DNA from: JBEKIK01 sp050013075
GTDB lineage: Bacteria; Planctomycetota; Planctomycetia; Pirellulales; Thermoguttaceae
Direction: 5' to 3'
Assembly (NCBI GenBank): GCA_050013075.1
Contig: JBEKFZ010000018.1
Location: 1 to 57,206 of the forward strand
Length of the DNA stretch: 57,206 nucleotides
Made by a program: the position numbers and the translations under genes. This document shows, one piece after another, positions 16,572-25,044 of this stretch (position 1 is the stretch's first letter; every line of letters starts with the position of its first letter). Below the pieces are notes generated by a model. The model was not told the DNA's origin. It ran no database searches and worked only from the letters and a program-made list of their open reading frames with translations.

Positions 16572-16705
16572 GGTGGCCCAGTTTTTCAAAACTGGGCGGC
16601 TTGGCCGGGAGAGGTAGAAAAAGATTGTAGATTATTCTTCATGCCCTCCCGGGACTGCGTCCCACCGATTTAAAAATCGGTGCCACCCAGCCATCGGCTA
16701 CCCAC
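16572..16705. repeat. REP-like palindrome pair
   Basis: Two imperfect palindromes, one around CCCAGTTTTTCAAAACTGGG and one around ACCGATTTAAAAATCGGT, each flanked by GGTGG/CCACC-type arms. They sit where the transposase remnant ends. A related palindrome lies at 56424-56458. Such units are the natural partners of RAYT transposases. Confidence 0.7.
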
Positions 16706-16876
16706 TTTTAGTATTCTTCCCAATCCTCCCCTTTCGTCTTGACTCAAAACGCCATTTTTGTAAGATTTCGCTGCTTGGCGCGAATGATAAGATGGACACT
16801 TTGATCAGTTGAGCGGCTTTTTCGATTCCCATTCTCTCTCCTCAATTAAAAAACTAAACCGGCAGGAGACTAAATA

Positions 16877-17485
16877 ATGTTACGAAACCATGGATGGTTG
16901 ACCCTGATAACATTAGCGGTCATTGGCATTTTAGGGTGCGGCAAGTCGGAGGGACCGGTACAACAATCCGCTAGGTCCCCGCACGGAAACATACAATCCG
17001 CGGCTAATCAGAGGGCAGATACCCCGGAGGCCGCCTGCCGGGAGTTCTTGGAGGCAATGCGAACCGGCGATGACGAAAAGGCCGCACAAATGCTCAGCAC
17101 CGTGGCCCGGGAAAAAGCGGCCGCTTTGGGCCGCAGCGTTACACCATCGGCCAGCGATACGGCCCGATTTGCCATAGGAAAAGTCAAATATGTCGGCGAA
17201 GACGGGGCCCAAGTGGAATCGACCTGGACTGACGTTGATAACGACGGCCAAGCCCAATCAGACAATGCAATCTGGGTGTTGCGGCGAGAGCAACAGGGCT
17301 GGCGGATAGTGGGCGTGGCAGAAACTATCTTCCAAGGTGAGCCGCCGCTGGTGTTGAACTTCGAGAATCCCGACGAAGTGTTAAAAAAACAAGAATGGGC
17401 CCGTGCGGAAATAATTCGTAGGGCGGAAAAAGAAAACATGCAGGCTAAAGAGCCGGAAAATTCAGAAAATTCCATGCGTAGGTAA
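16877..17485 (+). CDS. Small lipoprotein, NTF2-like fold suspected
   Basis: 202 residues. A signal peptide with lipobox I-L-G-C (Cys ~21) implies a lipid-anchored protein. The mature part has D-T-P-E-A-A-C-R-E-F-L-E-A-M-R-T-G-D ... A-A-Q-M-L-S and later a W-R-I-V-G-V-A-E strand, a pattern seen in NTF2/SnoaL-like or DUF4878-like lipoproteins. The C-terminus is a charged helix. GGCAGGAG lies before the start at good spacing. It stands alone; a perfect terminator follows 150 bp later. No enzymatic residues can be named. Confidence 0.75.
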   Translation: MLRNHGWLTLITLAVIGILGCGKSEGPVQQSARSPHGNIQSAANQRADTPEAACREFLEAMRTGDDEKAAQMLSTVAREKAAALGRSVTPSASDTARFAIGKVKYVGEDGAQVESTWTDVDNDGQAQSDNAIWVLRREQQGWRIVGVAETIFQGEPPLVLNFENPDEVLKKQEWARAEIIRRAEKENMQAKEPENSENSMRR

Positions 17486-18027
17486 AATGATAAAAATACT
17501 AGTATTTTTTTGATTTTATTTGACTATTAAGCATTACAGACCAAGTCTAATCTAAAAAGCCATAATATTTAGTTACTTGTTTTTGCGAATAAAATAAACG
17601 CAACTCTTTGTGAAGATTAGAGTTACGAAACAATACACAAAGAGAATTCCCCAAGGAATTCTCTTTTTTTATTTAGGGGGGCTGTACTATGAGCACTTTT
17701 CGACCTAGCATTTTATAAACATTTGATGTATTGCCCCCAAAATGCCGGGTTCACCCAATTGGAAAATTTCTCCATACACTGGATTGACAACTGATTGAAC
17801 TATGCTAGCTTATCCATCTAAGATGTTTACCTGTTAACGTGCGGTATGATAAGTAAAGTTCATCAGGGCGGTGGATTTGCCGGTTGAAATTTTCCTATTA
17901 GACAACAAATAATATTATGGAGATCTCCTCGGCTGGAGGCCGTCAGGGTCGGGGAGAAATGGAGTTTGTGACGGCGCATGTGCGCGTTCCTCAACGCTAC
18001 GGTACCTGTTAGTTGGAGGTTTTAAGA
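17486..18027. other. Intergenic: terminator and leader of the Cys-rich gene
   Basis: 540 bp without a gene. The left half is very AT-rich and contains the terminator at 17639-17670. The right half must hold the promoter of the Cys-Ala-Pro repeat gene; a TTGACA lies at about 17783, but no -10 stands at a proper distance. The last 100 bp are GC-rich and could form a structured leader. Confidence 0.5.
17639..17670 (+). terminator. Rho-independent terminator
   Basis: A perfect 12-bp stem (AAAGAGAATTCC / GGAATTCTCTTT) with a CCAA loop, followed directly by T. It ends transcription from the lipoprotein gene at 16877-17485. Confidence 0.9.
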
Positions 18028-18750
18028 ATGAATCGAACGTATCTTTTGGGCATCGCGATATTTGTCGCGGTGCTGGGTCTGGCCCTTGTGGGCACTCAAA
18101 CTCAAGCAGTAGCAGGCGATTGCTGCGCTCCCGCAGCCTGCGCTCCGGCAACTTGTGCTCCGGCGACTTGTGCGCCGTCCACTTGCTGCCCAGTGTCCTG
18201 CTGCCCGCGTCATCATCGTGCACGGTCTTGCCGTCCGCGGTCCTGCTGTCCGGTTTCTTGCTGCCCGGCGCCTTGCGCTCCGGCGGCTTGCGCACCGGCA
18301 GCTTGTGCTCCGGCGCCCTGCGCTCCGGCGGCTTGCGCTCCGGCGTGCTGTACATCGACCTGCGAGCCTAAGTCCTGCTGCCCGCGTCGTTGCCGTGTAC
18401 GGTCCTGCCGTCCGCGGTCCTGCTGCCCGGTTTCTTGCTGCCCGGCGCCTTGCGCTCCGGCGGCTTGCGCACCGGCAGCTTGTGCTCCGGCGCCCTGCGC
18501 TCCGGCCACTTGCGCCCCGGCATGCTGCCCGTCGACCTGCGAACCGGTGTCATGCTGTCCGCGTCATCACCGCCATGCTCGCTCCTGCCGTCCGCGGTCT
18601 TGCGAGCCTGTAACCTGCTGCGCGGCTAACTGTGAATCAGGATGCTGCGGCGGCGCTCCGGCGTCTGGCGCTCCGGCGACAGCCCCGAAGGAAGCTCCTT
18701 CGGCTCCGTCACCGGCTCCGCCGGTTGCTCCAGCTCCGAAGTCCACCTAA
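18028..18750 (+). CDS. Secreted Cys-Ala-Pro repeat protein
   Basis: 240 residues. A clear signal peptide (M-N-R-T-Y-L-L-G ... A-V-A-G, ~30 residues) is followed by a mature chain made almost only of C-A-P-A-A/T-C-A-P, C-C-P-V-S and R-S-C-R-P-R-S-C-C-P units. Larger repeats have a period of 59-60 residues (DNA period 177 and 180 bp, with R-S-C-R-P-R-S-C units starting at 18223, 18400 and 18580). The tail is Pro/Ala/Ser-rich without Cys. Roughly one residue in four is Cys, so the exported protein should be heavily disulfide-linked or metal-loaded; a structural wall or coat role is possible (inference). GGAGGT stands seven bases before the ATG at 18028; an upstream TTG at 18013 overlaps that site and is rejected. 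A terminator follows directly. Confidence 0.85.
   Translation: MNRTYLLGIAIFVAVLGLALVGTQTQAVAGDCCAPAACAPATCAPATCAPSTCCPVSCCPRHHRARSCRPRSCCPVSCCPAPCAPAACAPAACAPAPCAPAACAPACCTSTCEPKSCCPRRCRVRSCRPRSCCPVSCCPAPCAPAACAPAACAPAPCAPATCAPACCPSTCEPVSCCPRHHRHARSCRPRSCEPVTCCAANCESGCCGGAPASGAPATAPKEAPSAPSPAPPVAPAPKST
18223..18640 (+). repeat. Tandem repeat inside the Cys-rich gene
   Basis: Two long units of 177 and 180 bp and a partial third begin at 18223, 18400 and 18580. Units one and two differ at only a few positions. Smaller 15-bp units coding C-A-P-A-x are nested within. The repeats keep all frames open on both strands, which explains long antisense frames here. Confidence 0.9.
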
Positions 18751-18772
18751 GCCTTCGGATAAAGTTGACTGC

Positions 18773-18808
18773 AAAGAGCCGTTCATGCTTGCACGAACGG
18801 CTCTTTTT
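18773..18808 (+). terminator. Rho-independent terminator
   Basis: AAAGAGCCGTTC ... GAACGGCTCTTTTT: a 12-bp stem, a ten-base loop and a T-run, 22 bp after the stop of the Cys-rich gene. Confidence 0.88.
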
Positions 18809-19233
18809 ATGCGCCAAAGACAATGCGGCATGCAAAGTTCGCCTTTAAAGCACATTCCACTTAAATGTAGCGGGTAACATTGTGTGGCACGGGCATTTTG
18901 CCCGTGTTTTTCCGAGCATTGGCGAAACGCCAGTACCACACAAACGCTGTACTTATCTGGAAAGCGCTCTTGAACGATTCGTGTTCTGACTTTTTGTTCT
19001 TTCGATTTTTCGATGTGAAAAGATTGTGGCGATTATTTTTTGTTTTTCCTACAGCAAACCATTAATGTGAATATAGGCATTATGCACATACTGCGCAAGG
19101 CAGTGTGCTTTTTCCTGTGTAAAACCTGAAAAAATTTGCGGATTGCGAAGGATTTTCGGCCGACATTAACGGTACGGTCATTCTCGTCTGATTCACACAT
19201 TCCCCATCTTCTCATCAAGAAAAGGATGTAAAT
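18809..19233. other. Intergenic with one interspersed palindrome
   Basis: No gene is supported. It contains the 62-bp palindromic element at 18881-18942 and then AT-rich DNA up to the next lipoprotein gene. Confidence 0.5.
18881..18942. repeat. MITE-like palindromic element
   Basis: 62 bp bounded by TGTGTGG and its inverse CCACACA, with two inner hairpins (CACGGGCA/TGCCCGTG and TTGGCG/CGCCAG). Typical of small interspersed palindromes; only one copy is seen in the window. Confidence 0.65.
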
Positions 19234-19482
19234 ATGTGGCGTAAAATAGCCTACGCTGGAATTATGGGCCTGATTGCCTTGTCCTTCGGCTGCACCATGT
19301 GTTGTCATCCTTACGACAATTGCGGACCGGTGTACGACTGCAATGGTCAATGCGATTCCGACGTTCGGGCAGGTTCAATTCTTGAGGGCGGCGCCATGCA
19401 ACCTTCGTCCGTCGAGGTGAATCAAGGAAAGACCAAAGAAACCACACCCAACGTCGGGCAGAGATTAGGGATTAGGGGCTAG
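19234..19482 (+). CDS. Small Cys-rich lipoprotein
   Basis: 82 residues with a signal peptide and lipobox L-S-F-G-C (Cys 20). The mature part opens with more cysteines (T-M-C-C-H-P-Y-D-N-C-G-P-V-Y-D-C-N-G-Q-C), then becomes polar. AAAGGATG precedes the ATG. Its 3' end overlaps the 3' end of the convergent zinc-ribbon gene by 18 bp. It is a short surface lipoprotein of unknown role; the Cys density is reminiscent of the larger Cys-rich protein upstream, but no sequence match beyond that is visible. Confidence 0.7.
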   Translation: MWRKIAYAGIMGLIALSFGCTMCCHPYDNCGPVYDCNGQCDSDVRAGSILEGGAMQPSSVEVNQGKTKETTPNVGQRLGIRG

Positions 19483-19674
19483 AGGCCCTTCATCGCTGGT
19501 TTTTTCTCCTTCCGGCTCGTGATGTTTAGATTCATATTCTTCGGCCAACACGGAGGGGCAAACCTCTTCCACCCCACATTGGGGGCAGACGATCCGGATC
19601 AGATCGGTGCTACTAAGTTTCAGATTGTGCGTTTGGCAGTAATCGTAAAGCTGTTTTAGGTGTTTGCAGGTCAT
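19465..19674 (-). CDS. Small zinc-ribbon protein
   Basis: 69 residues. Cysteine pairs in C-P-Q-C-G and an earlier Cys cluster suggest a small zinc-binding domain; the C-terminus is acidic and disordered. The ATG overlaps the stop of the FAD/Fe-S oxidoreductase gene by four bases (ATGA-type overlap), so translation is coupled to it. It might help metallocentre or redox function of that enzyme (inference from coupling only). Confidence 0.7.
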   Translation of the reverse strand: MTCKHLKQLYDYCQTHNLKLSSTDLIRIVCPQCGVEEVCPSVLAEEYESKHHEPEGEKTSDEGPLAPNP

Positions 19675-22655
19675 TTTGTGTGTTTTCCTCCTTTTGTGTT
19701 TAGCAATCGGGCGATTTCAGGCATCAGGCCGTAGGAAAGGGCCAGCAATTTGATCGGATGGAAGGTGGGCTTATCGGTGCCTTGTTCCATCTGGATTTTG
19801 CAGGTGCTACATTCGGTCGCGCCCGCCTGTAGCACGGGGCTGCGCAATTGGTTTATCAGCCGTATTCCCGCCCGCAAACTGCCGCGATAGTTTTTCTCGA
19901 ACAGTCCGAAGGTTCCTGCCATGCCGGAGCATCCTTTTTCGATGTGCTCGATCCGCACGCCTGGAATTAAGCCCAGGAGATTTTCGCCGGGCGTGCCGAC
20001 CCGCAGGGCCTTCAGATGGCACGGCGTATGATATCCCAGCATAACGTCGACGGGCTTCAGATCCATTTGCAGTTTGCCTTGGGTGTGCATTTTCCACAGG
20101 TAAGTGCATGCCTCGCTGCTGTTGGCGGCCAACAACCGGGCATCGTCGTCATCGATCAGTTGCGGATATTCCCGCGTAAGGCACAGTGCCGCGGCCGGTT
20201 CCGTGGCCACGACATGATATCCTTGACGCACGGCTTCGGCCAGGATAGCGACGTTGTGTTCGGCCAGAGATCGAGCGTGATCGAGCGCTCCGCAGGCGAT
20301 CGAGGGCATGCCGGAGGGCTTTTGATGGGGATGCACGTATACTCCCACGCCGTTATGTTCCAACACGGCGGCCAGGGCTTCGCCCAGTTGCGGATCGAAA
20401 TAATTCGCGTAGGTATCCACGAAATAGAGGACCTTTTGATCGCCGCGGCGGATGGGCCGCGTGAGGCGACGGCGATGGGCGCGGCGGATAAAATTCCGCG
20501 ATGTCAAGCGCGGCAATTTGCGTCCCTGGGCGATGCCCAATATTCGTTCCAGCAACCAGCGCATTTGCCGGTTGCCCAGCGCCCAGTTGGCCACCGGGCT
20601 GACCAAACCGCCCAGTGCGCCGAGGATATCGAGGTGTATCATTGCCCACTCGGCAAAGGTCAGTCCGTTGGCGGCGACGAATGCCCCTTTGCTTTCCCGC
20701 ATCAGCCGGGGAATATCGACACCGGCCGGACATTCCAAGCGGCACATGTGGCAGTGCACGCATAAATCGGCGATGCGTTTGAATTCCGCACCGGTAAGCT
20801 GGTGCAGATTAACCGCGCCGGAAAGAATCCCGCGCAGTAAATTGGCTTTCGCGCGGGGCGACGCCTCTTCGCTGGGCGCGATGTGGAAAATCGGGCACAT
20901 GCGGGCTTCGGGCGATTGGGTCCGGCATACGCCGCATCGGTTGCAGTCGAGCACCGCGTCGACGACCTTCAGCGGGTCCCAGTCCAACTGCAATTCGACC
21001 AGGTCGCGCATTGCGGGCCGATCGACGGGCGAATCGGTTAGGGCGGGCGAAGAGGCGGGGCTAGTTCTGATCGCCGGCTGCAGATTGCGCAGCAAAAGTT
21101 CCGGATCGTCGCCCACGATTTTGCCGGGATTCAGAGTGTTTTCCGGATCGAAAATCAGTTTGATAGCGCGGAGTACATCGTACAACGGCCCGGCTTGTTG
21201 CTTGAGGAACTGCGTGCGGCTTAGCCCATATCCCTGTTCGCCGGTAATCGAGCCGCCGACGTCCATTACTTCCCGGTATAGTTCCTCGGCAAGGCGGCGC
21301 ATGCGTTCCACGTCGTCCGGATTGGCTAAATCGAGAAACGGACGAATGTGCAATCCTCCGTGGCCGGCATGGGCCAGCAACGAGGCCGTTACCTGTTGCC
21401 GCTTCAATACGTTTTGCACCCGGGGTAGGAAATCGGGTAAAATTTCCGGTGGTACGGCGACGTCATCGGCCACGGGTACTGCCCGGGCCCCGCCCTTCAG
21501 CCGATATGAAGAAGGCTGAAGTGGATCAATCAAGCGCCAAAACAATTTCAACTCATCCGAATCGAAGGCCTGGCGGACCGCGTAAGCCAGGCGTTTAGTC
21601 TGCGTCAGATAGGCGGCCATCTCGCGCATTTTGTTCTCCAGTTCGATGGCATCGGCGGCTTCTTGCTCGACCAGGAGCAAGGCCTCTACGTCGGCCGGGA
21701 TCAACAGATCGAAACGCACTTGGGCTTCCCGCGCCAGACTGAGATGCCGGCGGTCCATCAGTTCGCAGGCGGTGGGATTCCAGGGGAGAATTTCCCGCAC
21801 CGCGCGAGAAGCTTTCTCCAGACTGTCGAACAACAACAAAGACGCTCCGCGCGGTCCGGGCAAGGGCTGGGTGAGAAGCGAGACTTCGGTGATTATGGCC
21901 AGAGTTCCCTCCGAGCCGGCCAGCAGCCGGGCGACATCGAGATAATCCTCGCCCAACACGCCGTCGAGGTTGTATCCGCAGCGGTTGATGGGACTTTTCA
22001 AGCGGCGGGATCGGATCAAATCGGCGTTGTCTTTCAACACCGCGGCCAGGCGGTTTACCAGATCCCGTTTGCGCGGAATGGTGCTGGCGCTGGCGCCGTT
22101 GGAAAGGGGTTCCCTGCCCAGTTCCAGGATTTCGCCGTCTGATAGGACCACTTGCAGGCCGGCGACGTAATTGCGGACCGGGCCGTATTTCAAGGAGCGG
22201 CTGCCGGCGGTATCAAGGGCAACCATGCCGCCCACGGTGGTGACGGCGGCTTTGGCCGGATCGGGGCTGAAGATGCGGCCCAGCGGTCGCAACTGGGCGT
22301 TGAGTCGCTCCAGGACCGTGCCGGCTTGCACGCGGACTTTCTCGGCATCGATGCGGATTACGTGACGCAGATACTTGGAAAGGTCGACGATTATTCCGTG
22401 TCCCAGCGACCCGCCCGCCGAGGCCGTGCCCGCGCCCCGGGCGTGAACGGGTAAATTATGATCGCGCGCGTAGCGCACGCAGGCGGAAACGTCGGCGGAG
22501 CGGCTTGGGCGGACCACGGCCAGGGGCCGAATTTCGTAGATGCCCGCGTCGCTGGCATGGAGTTGCCGAAAAAAGTCGCCGCACAGGACTTCTCCGGCCA
22601 CCAGGCCCCGCAGATCGTCCTGAATCCGTTCGTGCTGTTGGCCGAGTGGGACCAT
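19671..22655 (-). CDS. FAD-binding and Fe-S oxidoreductase (GlcD-GlpC-like fusion)
   Basis: 994 residues. The N-terminal ~500 residues are a VAO/GlcD-type flavin dehydrogenase: R-P-S-R-S-A-D-V, then H-A-R-G-A-G-T ... G-G-S-L-G-H-G for FAD binding, and an FAD-oxidase C domain ending N-P-G-K-I-V. Next come two 4Fe-4S motifs (C-N-R-C-G-V-C and C-V-H-C-H-M-C-R-L-E-C-P), and a C-terminal CCG-type domain with H-T-P-C-H and G-C-S-G-M-A-G. Such fusions oxidise 2-hydroxyacids (lactate or glycolate class) and pass electrons towards quinone; the exact substrate cannot be read here. The size fits the family (~950-1050). It lies 18 bp after folE, probably in one transcript, although no common pathway is known. 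Confidence 0.9.
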   Translation of the reverse strand: MVPLGQQHERIQDDLRGLVAGEVLCGDFFRQLHASDAGIYEIRPLAVVRPSRSADVSACVRYARDHNLPVHARGAGTASAGGSLGHGIIVDLSKYLRHVIRIDAEKVRVQAGTVLERLNAQLRPLGRIFSPDPAKAAVTTVGGMVALDTAGSRSLKYGPVRNYVAGLQVVLSDGEILELGREPLSNGASASTIPRKRDLVNRLAAVLKDNADLIRSRRLKSPINRCGYNLDGVLGEDYLDVARLLAGSEGTLAIITEVSLLTQPLPGPRGASLLLFDSLEKASRAVREILPWNPTACELMDRRHLSLAREAQVRFDLLIPADVEALLLVEQEAADAIELENKMREMAAYLTQTKRLAYAVRQAFDSDELKLFWRLIDPLQPSSYRLKGGARAVPVADDVAVPPEILPDFLPRVQNVLKRQQVTASLLAHAGHGGLHIRPFLDLANPDDVERMRRLAEELYREVMDVGGSITGEQGYGLSRTQFLKQQAGPLYDVLRAIKLIFDPENTLNPGKIVGDDPELLLRNLQPAIRTSPASSPALTDSPVDRPAMRDLVELQLDWDPLKVVDAVLDCNRCGVCRTQSPEARMCPIFHIAPSEEASPRAKANLLRGILSGAVNLHQLTGAEFKRIADLCVHCHMCRLECPAGVDIPRLMRESKGAFVAANGLTFAEWAMIHLDILGALGGLVSPVANWALGNRQMRWLLERILGIAQGRKLPRLTSRNFIRRAHRRRLTRPIRRGDQKVLYFVDTYANYFDPQLGEALAAVLEHNGVGVYVHPHQKPSGMPSIACGALDHARSLAEHNVAILAEAVRQGYHVVATEPAAALCLTREYPQLIDDDDARLLAANSSEACTYLWKMHTQGKLQMDLKPVDVMLGYHTPCHLKALRVGTPGENLLGLIPGVRIEHIEKGCSGMAGTFGLFEKNYRGSLRAGIRLINQLRSPVLQAGATECSTCKIQMEQGTDKPTFHPIKLLALSYGLMPEIARLLNTKGGKHTK

Positions 22656-22673
22656 AAGTTTATACGCCGAACG

Positions 22674-23333
22674 TTAGCGGCGATTGCCGTAAATCAGTGT
22701 CATCAGTTCCGCACGCGTGGACGATTTGTTGCGGAAACAGCCTTTCATAGCCGACGTGACGCAGACCGAACCGGGCTTCTGAACTCCGCGAATGGTCATG
22801 CAGGTGTGCACGGCCTCGATGATCACAGCCACGCCCTTGGCGTGCAATTCCTCTTCAAGGATTTTGGCGATTTGTTCGGTCATCCGTTCCTGGACCTGCG
22901 GCCGCCGGGCGACTTCGTCCACGACCCTTGCCAGCTTGCTTAAGCCCACCACCCGCTCGCGCGGCAAATACGCCACGTGGGCCGTGCCCATGAACGGAAG
23001 CATGTGGTGCTCGCACATGCTGTTGAAGCTGATGTCGCGGACCAGGATCACTTCGTCGCAGCTTTCGCTGAAGAATTTTTTCAGATGTTGGCGCGGATCC
23101 ACGTGTAGCCCGCCGAAGAGTTCGGCATACATCCGCGCCACTCGGGCGGGCGTTTCGCGGAGTCCTTCGCGGTCGGGATTCTCTCCCACCGCGGAGAGGA
23201 TCTCCCGCACGGCTCGTTCGATGCGCGGTTGATCCACGGCTTGGGTGTAAATCTGCGAAGAATCCGGCTCCTCGCCCAATTCACCCCGCAAACTGCCCTG
23301 GATGATCTCGCGCACGTCGGAATTGGCGGCCAT
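22674..23333 (-). CDS. folE: GTP cyclohydrolase I
   Basis: 219 residues. Converts GTP to 7,8-dihydroneopterin triphosphate, the first step of folate and queuosine/pterin synthesis. The family core is complete: G-L-R-E-T-P-x-R-V-A-R-M-Y, C-E-H-H-M-L-P-F (zinc and catalytic), Y-L-P-x-x-x-V-V-G-L-S-K-L-A-R, and at the end the third zinc Cys in the segment H-T-C-M-T-I-R-G-V. The ~30-residue N-terminal extension is normal. GAGG lies before the ATG. The FAD/Fe-S oxidoreductase follows 18 bp downstream. Confidence 0.96.
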   Translation of the reverse strand: MAANSDVREIIQGSLRGELGEEPDSSQIYTQAVDQPRIERAVREILSAVGENPDREGLRETPARVARMYAELFGGLHVDPRQHLKKFFSESCDEVILVRDISFNSMCEHHMLPFMGTAHVAYLPRERVVGLSKLARVVDEVARRPQVQERMTEQIAKILEEELHAKGVAVIIEAVHTCMTIRGVQKPGSVCVTSAMKGCFRNKSSTRAELMTLIYGNRR

Positions 23334-23401
23334 GAAATTACCTCGGTCTCAAACATGGAATTCATTTATGGTAAGAACGGAACGGCAATTGGTCAAGACG
23401 G

Positions 23402-23470
23402 GGCCGGCTAATAAATCCGCGACGGGCACCGACGGGCACCATGCGGAACATGGTCGGTTGGTCGGCCGCG
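23402..23470. repeat. REP-like GC-rich unit
   Basis: Contains CCGCGACGGGCACC and a following GACGGGCACC, and GGTCGGTTGGTCGGCCGCG. The same words recur at 35337-35373 upstream of the amidohydrolase gene. A short interspersed element. Confidence 0.6.
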
Positions 23471-24178
23471 TTAATTCGCGCTAAATAGCGGCGGGAAGGA
23501 GTTAGAGCCGGAATTATCGTCATCGATTTCCTCGGTCGCGGCCGCCAAATACTTCAAGAGCAGTTCCGTCCGGCGATAAACGTCGATCTCGGTCAGCAAC
23601 GATTGTTTTTTCCCCAGGTCGATGTCGAGCATATAACCGATGATATCGGTCAACATGCCCAGTGAAACGTCCGTATCGATCAATTGATCGAGTTGTTCCT
23701 GGGCCTCGGGCAAAAAAGGAAGAATCTGCAAAAAAGCCTTGCGGAGTCGATCGTGCAACAGATCGTACTGCTCGATCTTCCGGGGCGGATAAAGATCTTC
23801 ATGAATTTCCACCCGGGCTTCACGGAAACGGCGCCTCGATTGCACTTCATAAAGCAGCTTAACCCGCCGCAGCCCCAAGAGCAGTACGTTATACGTTCCA
23901 TCGGCAAGACGAAAATAGGCGGTGATGCGCCCCAAACAAGCAACGGGATAAAGCGGCGGCCGGCCTTCGTAATCCGTTTCCCAACCGGGGGCCAGCAAGG
24001 CCATGGCCACAAGCCGATCGCCGGCCAACGCGTCCTCGAGCATATCGCGATAGCGCGGCTCGAATATGTGCATGGGTTGCATTACATGAGGAAACAACAC
24101 CAGATTCGGCAACGGGAACAACCGCGCTTTTCCCGAAAAACTCTCCACGGCAAACGACAGTTCCTCGAAGCTCGACAT
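23471..24178 (-). CDS. LON substrate-binding (N-terminal) domain protein
   Basis: 235 residues. R-L-F-P-L-P-N-L-V-L-F-P-H-V-M-Q-P-M-H-I-F-E-P-R-Y opens the domain, and G-R-I-T-A-Y ... G-x-x-R-V-K-L is also present. These are typical of the LON N-terminal (PUA-like) fold found as a stand-alone protein. There is no AAA or protease part, so it is not a Lon protease. Stand-alone copies are thought to bind protein or RNA, but their role is unclear. The C-terminus is helical and acidic. It is transcribed on its own, 137 bp upstream of folE, with a REP-like unit between. Confidence 0.88.
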   Translation of the reverse strand: MSSFEELSFAVESFSGKARLFPLPNLVLFPHVMQPMHIFEPRYRDMLEDALAGDRLVAMALLAPGWETDYEGRPPLYPVACLGRITAYFRLADGTYNVLLLGLRRVKLLYEVQSRRRFREARVEIHEDLYPPRKIEQYDLLHDRLRKAFLQILPFLPEAQEQLDQLIDTDVSLGMLTDIIGYMLDIDLGKKQSLLTEIDVYRRTELLLKYLAAATEEIDDDNSGSNSFPPLFSAN

Positions 24179-24397
24179 GGCGAATCGTCCTCTACTGCAA
24201 ATCCACTTCCATCCTGATTATATTATAGTCAGGGCGGATATTTCGGGCCAATGAACTTCCAAAAACACGCCACTTGACAGCACCGGCTCAAAGCAGGGAG
24301 AATGCCGGCTACTTCTTAAAGCTATAAGGATAAGGAAGGGTGAGAGTCCCTATGTTGTTTGGGAATCCTTGCTTATAACCCGATCAAGGTACGATCC

Positions 24398-25042
24398 ATG
24401 CCCATTCCCGCTGAAATCAAACAATACGCCGCCAAGATAGCGAGGATTCTCCGAGAGCATTATCCCGACGCCAAGTGCGAGCTTGATTATGAAACCCCTT
24501 TGCAATTGTTGATAGCAACGATTCTTTCGGCCCAATGCACCGATGAACGGGTGAATCTGGTCACTAAATGCCTGTTTCGTAAATATCCCGATGCGGCCGC
24601 GTATGCAAATGCCCCGCAAAAGGACCTGGAACGCGAAATTCAAAGCACAGGGTTTTATCATAATAAGGCAAAGAGCATCCAAAGCTGCTGCCAATCCCTT
24701 CTGGAGAGGTATGGTGGGCAGGTGCCGCGTGATATCGAAAAAATGATCGAACTGCCCGGCATCGGACGAAAAACGGCAAACGTGGTTTTGGGCGCGGCCT
24801 ACGGCGTCGCTTCCGGCATAGTTGTGGATACGCACGTGACCCGGGTAAGCCAACGTCTGGGACTGACGCAGGAAAAGAATCCTGAAAAAATCGAAAAGGA
24901 TCTTTTGGGACAGTTTCCCCGGAAAGAATGGATCGCAATCGGGAACCGCATGGTCCACCACGGCCGCTATGTTTGCATCGCCCGAAACCCCAAATGCGAT
25001 ACCTGTCCCCTGGCAGGTCTATGCCCGCGGATCGGAGTCTAA
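24398..25042 (+). CDS. nth: Endonuclease III
   Basis: 214 residues, close to the usual 211. A DNA glycosylase with AP-lyase activity that removes oxidised pyrimidines. The helix-hairpin-helix with catalytic Lys (L-P-G-I-G-R-K-T-A), the catalytic Asp in V-V-D-T-H-V, and a C-terminal 4Fe-4S cluster with the spacing C-x6-C-x2-C-x5-C are all present. An upstream TTG at 24359 would add 13 residues, but the ATG at 24398 has AAGG before it and fits the family. The dcd gene starts 3 bp after its stop, so the two are coupled. Confidence 0.96.
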   Translation: MPIPAEIKQYAAKIARILREHYPDAKCELDYETPLQLLIATILSAQCTDERVNLVTKCLFRKYPDAAAYANAPQKDLEREIQSTGFYHNKAKSIQSCCQSLLERYGGQVPRDIEKMIELPGIGRKTANVVLGAAYGVASGIVVDTHVTRVSQRLGLTQEKNPEKIEKDLLGQFPRKEWIAIGNRMVHHGRYVCIARNPKCDTCPLAGLCPRIGV

Positions 25043-25044
25043 CG

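Noticed and set aside
18155..18613. Long overlapping open frames on both strands in the Cys-Ala-Pro gene
   Set aside because: They are a by-product of the GC-rich tandem repeat; only the + frame from 18028 has a ribosome binding site, signal peptide and sensible product.
18223..18640. Regular repeats that might suggest a CRISPR array
   Set aside because: The repeats are contiguous and coding, without unique spacers or cas genes.
23471..24178. Full Lon protease
   Set aside because: Only the N-terminal domain is present; there is no AAA or Ser-Lys protease part.
23684..24217. Plus-strand frame of 177 codons opposite the LON-domain gene
   Set aside because: The minus-strand protein matches the LON N-terminal family; the opposite frame has no motif.
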